The notes under the pieces: model-generated
The model's input: only the letters and a program-made list of their open reading frames with translations
Told to the model about the DNA's origin: nothing
Database searches by the model: none
Shown here: positions 61,349 to 64,000 of the stretch, piece by piece
Layout of the letters: the number at the start of each line of letters is the position of its first letter
Numbering within the stretch: position 1 is the stretch's first letter
Source of the DNA: a virus
Reading direction: 5' to 3' (one strand)
IMG/VR virus record: IMGVR_UViG_3300035694_000001
Span: 31,771 to 95,770 of that record
DNA: 64,000 nt
Made by a program: the position numbers and the translations under genes

Positions 61349-61962
61349 CCCTGGTTGTTGTGCCGTGGCGCGACGACGGCCACCGCGTCTTGACCTGCAC
61401 GGCTGTCTGTATCGCCCTCAGGCACATGCTGCCGAGGTCGCCCATGGTCTTGGCCGACTCTGGCCATGAGCCCTTCAACCGCTCGGCCTCACGCAACCTC
61501 GGCGTCCGCTCCGCAGATCCTGGGGAGCTTGTAGTGGTGTGCGACGCGGACACGCTTCCAGATCCTCAGGGTCTCGCCACGGCCATCCGACGCGCCTATG
61601 ATGGCCGGCTGCACTACCCCTTCGCTGTCGTCAACTACCTCTCTGAGGCTGGCACGCTGAGCGTGCTGCAGGGTAATCAGCCAAGCCGGGAGCACATCGA
61701 GCGTTCAATACCCAGCGCGCAGGGCGGCATCATGGTCATGCGCGCCAGTGCGTGGCTCGAAGCCGGCGGCATGGATGAACGATTCATAGGCTGGGGCTAT
61801 GAGGATAATGCGTGGTACGCCAAAGTAGCGAAGACTATCGGGCCGCCAATTCATCATGCAGGTGTGGCTTGGCATCTCTGGCACCCAGCGCTGCGGTATC
61901 AAGGTACTACCGAAGAGACCAATAACTTTTTGATGGCCCGGAAAGCGATTGATGAACGGTAA
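61345..61962 (+). CDS. Glycosyltransferase family 2-like protein
   Basis: The 205-residue product has VVPWRDDGHR, VVCDADT as the DxD, GGIMVMRASAWLEAGGMDE, and GWGYEDNAW, the signature of galactosyltransferase-type GT2 C-termini. It probably adds a hexose. ATG 61345 overlaps the endonuclease stop. Confidence 0.85.
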   Translation: MTLVVVPWRDDGHRVLTCTAVCIALRHMLPRSPMVLADSGHEPFNRSASRNLGVRSADPGELVVVCDADTLPDPQGLATAIRRAYDGRLHYPFAVVNYLSEAGTLSVLQGNQPSREHIERSIPSAQGGIMVMRASAWLEAGGMDERFIGWGYEDNAWYAKVAKTIGPPIHHAGVAWHLWHPALRYQGTTEETNNFLMARKAIDER

Positions 61963-62540
61963 TGGCTGAGTATCGCTTCTTCCCTGAGGGCACTGTCCCT
62001 TACGTTTCTACCGAGCAATTCCATCATGGTCGAGATCGCGCGCCGCACCTAGAACAACAAGCACACCGTACCCGGCTCTTTCGAGTCGCTCATATTGTGA
62101 GATCACTGCATCCCGATTCCGTTGTTGACCTTGGCTGCGGAGATGGCGGATTGCTGTCTTTGCTCAAAAATGTGGATTCATGGGGTTATGATTTTCAGCC
62201 GTCGAATGTTGAGGGCTGGGAAGAACGCGGTGTGACAGCGGAAACCAAAGATGTGTTGTACCCAGGCGCGGGTGTTCGTTGGGCTGAGGTTGCTGTGATG
62301 ACCGAGGTACTCGAACACATTGCCGACCCTCACGGCGTTGTGGCTTGGGTAGCGAAACACTGCAAATACCTCGTGGCATCTTCACCCCATAGCGAGACAC
62401 CTGAGTGGCATGCTGAAGAGCATGCTTGGGGTTGGGATATGTTGGGATACGCGGCTTTGTTCTCGGAGCACTGCGAAATCGTGCAGCATGAGTACATAGA
62501 CTGGTGCCAGATTCTCGTAGGTCGGAGCAGATACGTATGA
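61962..62540 (+). CDS. SAM-dependent class I methyltransferase
   Basis: The 192-residue product has motif I VVDLGCGDGGLLSLL, an acidic end to strand 2 (GYDFQP) and TEVLEHIADP (motif after strand 4). This is the small-molecule type, probably acting on a sugar or nucleotide sugar. It is coupled to the flanking glycosyltransferase and epimerase genes. Confidence 0.85.
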   Translation: MAEYRFFPEGTVPYVSTEQFHHGRDRAPHLEQQAHRTRLFRVAHIVRSLHPDSVVDLGCGDGGLLSLLKNVDSWGYDFQPSNVEGWEERGVTAETKDVLYPGAGVRWAEVAVMTEVLEHIADPHGVVAWVAKHCKYLVASSPHSETPEWHAEEHAWGWDMLGYAALFSEHCEIVQHEYIDWCQILVGRSRYV

Positions 62541-63424
62541 ACAAAAAAGCTCTAGTGACCGGTTCGGCCGGGCTGATCGGCCGTTATTTTGTAGAGCACT
62601 TGCTTAGCGGTAGCTGGGATGTCACAACAATTGATATAAAGTATCGTCATCGAGATGCGCGCGAATACTTCCGTCAGATTGACACACCTAAATTTGACCT
62701 GGTCGTGCACTGCGCCGCGCACGTAGGCGGTCGGCTGGATATTGAGGGCAAGGCTGCTTTTATCGGGGCTTATAACGTTCAGCTTGATGGTGCGATGTTT
62801 GAGTGGGCTTTGCGCACTCGGCCAGCGCATGTTGTGTACTGGTCTAGCTCTGCTGCGTATCCTGTGTGTATGCAAAAAAGTGACCATTACGAGAGGCTTT
62901 GTGAGCCTGATATTAACGTGAATTTTCCGGCTCCTGCAGACTTTACTTACGGCTGGGCCAAGCTCGTGGGCGAGCGGCTTGCTCAAGAAGTTCAGGCTGA
63001 GGGAATCAAGGTGCATGTATTTCGCCCATTTTCGGGATGGGCCGATGACCAGGATACCTCATACCCGATGGGTGCCTTCTTAGACCGAGCCCGCCGCAAG
63101 GCAGATCCGTTTGACGTCTGGGGTGACGGCAATCAGGTACGTGATTTCATCCACATGAGCGACATCATCGGCGCGACCATGGCCGCGATAGACCAGGACT
63201 ACCCCGGACCGCTCAACTTCTGCACAGGCGTGCCTACGAGCTTCAACGAGCTGGCCGAGTTGGTCACCTCGGCGGCTGGCTACCGTCCAGCGCTGAAACA
63301 CCACTCAGACAAGCCTCAGGGTGTCCGTTACCGAGTTGGTGACCCTACCGAGCTGCACAAGGTCTGGACGCCTCGCGTGAGCCTTGAGGAGGGCATCACA
63401 CGAGCGTTAGCAGGTAGAGCGTGA
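62537..63424 (+). CDS. NAD-dependent epimerase/dehydratase (extended SDR)
   Basis: The 295-residue product has TGSAGLIG at 8-15 (NAD binding), HCAAHVGG, the catalytic SSS and YGWAK, and GDGNQVRDFIHMSDI. This fits nucleotide-sugar epimerases or dehydratases. It would supply a modified sugar for the glycosyltransferases. The start ATG 62537 overlaps the methyltransferase stop. Confidence 0.88.
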   Translation: MNKKALVTGSAGLIGRYFVEHLLSGSWDVTTIDIKYRHRDAREYFRQIDTPKFDLVVHCAAHVGGRLDIEGKAAFIGAYNVQLDGAMFEWALRTRPAHVVYWSSSAAYPVCMQKSDHYERLCEPDINVNFPAPADFTYGWAKLVGERLAQEVQAEGIKVHVFRPFSGWADDQDTSYPMGAFLDRARRKADPFDVWGDGNQVRDFIHMSDIIGATMAAIDQDYPGPLNFCTGVPTSFNELAELVTSAAGYRPALKHHSDKPQGVRYRVGDPTELHKVWTPRVSLEEGITRALAGRA

Positions 63425-63527
63425 TGCCGGCCAAGAGCACTAGCGCGCACAGGCCAATCTGGGAACCTAGGTAGTCGAGCTGCACGCGGCGGATGTTGCG
63501 GGCCTGGGCGATTCTGCTTGCGTTCAT
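63396..63527 (-). CDS. 43-residue single-span membrane protein
   Basis: The product is a basic amphipathic start (RIAQARNIRRVQLDYL) and a membrane helix (IGLCALVLLAGITLYLLTLV). It overlaps the end of the epimerase gene by 29 bases on the opposite strand. AAGAG lies upstream. Confidence 0.5.
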   Translation of the reverse strand: MNASRIAQARNIRRVQLDYLGSQIGLCALVLLAGITLYLLTLV

Positions 63528-63572
63528 ACTCTTAATATCGGAGCTGGGTGGCCGAACGTTACACACGAAAAA

Positions 63573-63590
63573 GCCCCGCCGTAGCGGGGC
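63573..63590 (-). terminator. Rho-independent terminator
   Basis: GCCCCGC and GCGGGGC with a 4-base loop are followed on the minus strand by TTTTT. It ends the gene at 63598 before the 63396-63527 gene. Confidence 0.85.
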
Positions 63591-63597
63591 CTAGTCG

Positions 63598-64000
63598 TCA
63601 CAGCTTCTCCGCTTGCTTCGGCCGCTTGTAGATGGCGAAACTCGCGTCTCCGCCCTTGCTCGCTACTACCTCGGCGACGAAGCGCACGCGCTGGCCCTTG
63701 AGGCGGTCATAGCAGCCAGCGGTAATGATGTTACCGATTAGGGAGCTAGGAACACTGCCCCAGACACGGTAGCCGTCGCACTCAACAGTCATTTTCCAGT
63801 CGACGGTGTTGTAGGCGTAGCCGGGCTGGTCTTTGACGCTGATGATAGTGCCCTCGATTACGATGTTCTTGCCCAACGGAGCGGCGGTCTTGGTGGCCTC
63901 ATATGCCGCTTTCCTGGCCGCGCGATCAGCTTCTTCATTCATGATCCGCCGGACAACCTCGGCCTGACGCTCGCTGAGTGGCTTCTGAGACCTGACCACA
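63598..64000 (-). CDS. OB-fold-like phage protein, cut by the right edge
   Basis: The frame is open to the window edge, so the N-terminus is probably missing. The visible C-terminal 133 residues have a helix (LSERQAEVVRRIMNEE) and a beta-barrel part (GKNIVIEGTIISVKDQPG, KMTVECDGYRVWGSVPSSL, RVRFVAEVVAS). This ends in FAIYKRPKQAEKL. I recognise this tail from phage and plasmid proteins with a helical N-terminus and an OB-like end. The role may be in DNA metabolism. Confidence 0.7.
   Translation of the reverse strand, partial: VVRSQKPLSERQAEVVRRIMNEEADRAARKAAYEATKTAAPLGKNIVIEGTIISVKDQPGYAYNTVDWKMTVECDGYRVWGSVPSSLIGNIITAGCYDRLKGQRVRFVAEVVASKGGDASFAIYKRPKQAEKL

Overview
The window looks like part of a large actinobacterial phage, or a phage-plasmid. 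It is GC-rich and almost fully coding, with more than 140 mostly tiny genes packed by ATGA/GTGA stop-start overlaps. Host-type actinobacterial families point to the host clade: WhiB, Lsr2, DUF397, an Rpf-like lytic transglycosylase, and a DUF2637/FtsK pair like those of actinomycete transfer elements. I see no terminase, portal, capsid, tail, integrase or partition gene, so this is the lysis, regulation and replication part of a larger element.

Layout. At 1-1.6 kb (minus) lie small regulators, including a GIY-YIG/WhiB in-frame fusion. At 1.7-6.2 kb are a papain-like cysteine peptidase, an r1t-type holin, a PadR-like regulator and a secreted HNH lipoprotein, plus a truncated tRNA-Lys-like gene. 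At 7-12.8 kb (minus) is a train of tiny zinc-ribbon and membrane genes ending in lsr2. At 13-26.3 kb (plus) come a DUF2637 membrane protein and an FtsK/SpoIIIE-type translocase, a YdjM-like protein, endonuclease VII, DUF4031, DUF1653 and many orphans. At 26.4-28.3 kb are a secreted peptide, a membrane protein and an HTH regulator.

Replication core. The minus block at 28.4-37.6 kb holds a MazG-like protein, a sigma factor, endonuclease VII, a P/Q-rich SSB-like protein, a RecB/Cas4-like nuclease, DUF397 and an SF2 helicase. The plus block opens with family A DNA polymerase (37.8 kb). It continues with a DNA methyltransferase, an Nmad1-like protein, a DnaQ-like exonuclease and a prim-pol/P-loop primase-helicase. 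Directly after the primase is a 0.6 kb non-coding region with GTTGGAA-type repeats, an AT-rich stretch and a 19-bp direct repeat, which I read as a candidate replication origin. A leaderless small gene follows it.

Accessory part. From 48 to 63.4 kb (plus) lie a GIY-YIG protein, a MerR/Xis-like regulator, a CDF metal transporter, a Topo VI-A/Spo11-like Toprim protein and a HAD sugar-phosphate phosphatase. These are followed by a tRNA-like structured RNA with a large insertion, an Rpf-like enzyme, and a glycosyltransferase/methyltransferase/epimerase cluster. The right edge is a minus-strand OB-fold-like gene cut by the window.

Regulation. Minus-strand operons share a TTGACR-N17/18-TAGRWT promoter. 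A GTTGC-N6-GCAAY inverted repeat recurs in four intergenic regions, and a 15-bp block is shared by the polymerase and Xis-like gene promoters. Strand switches are marked by strong hairpin terminators.
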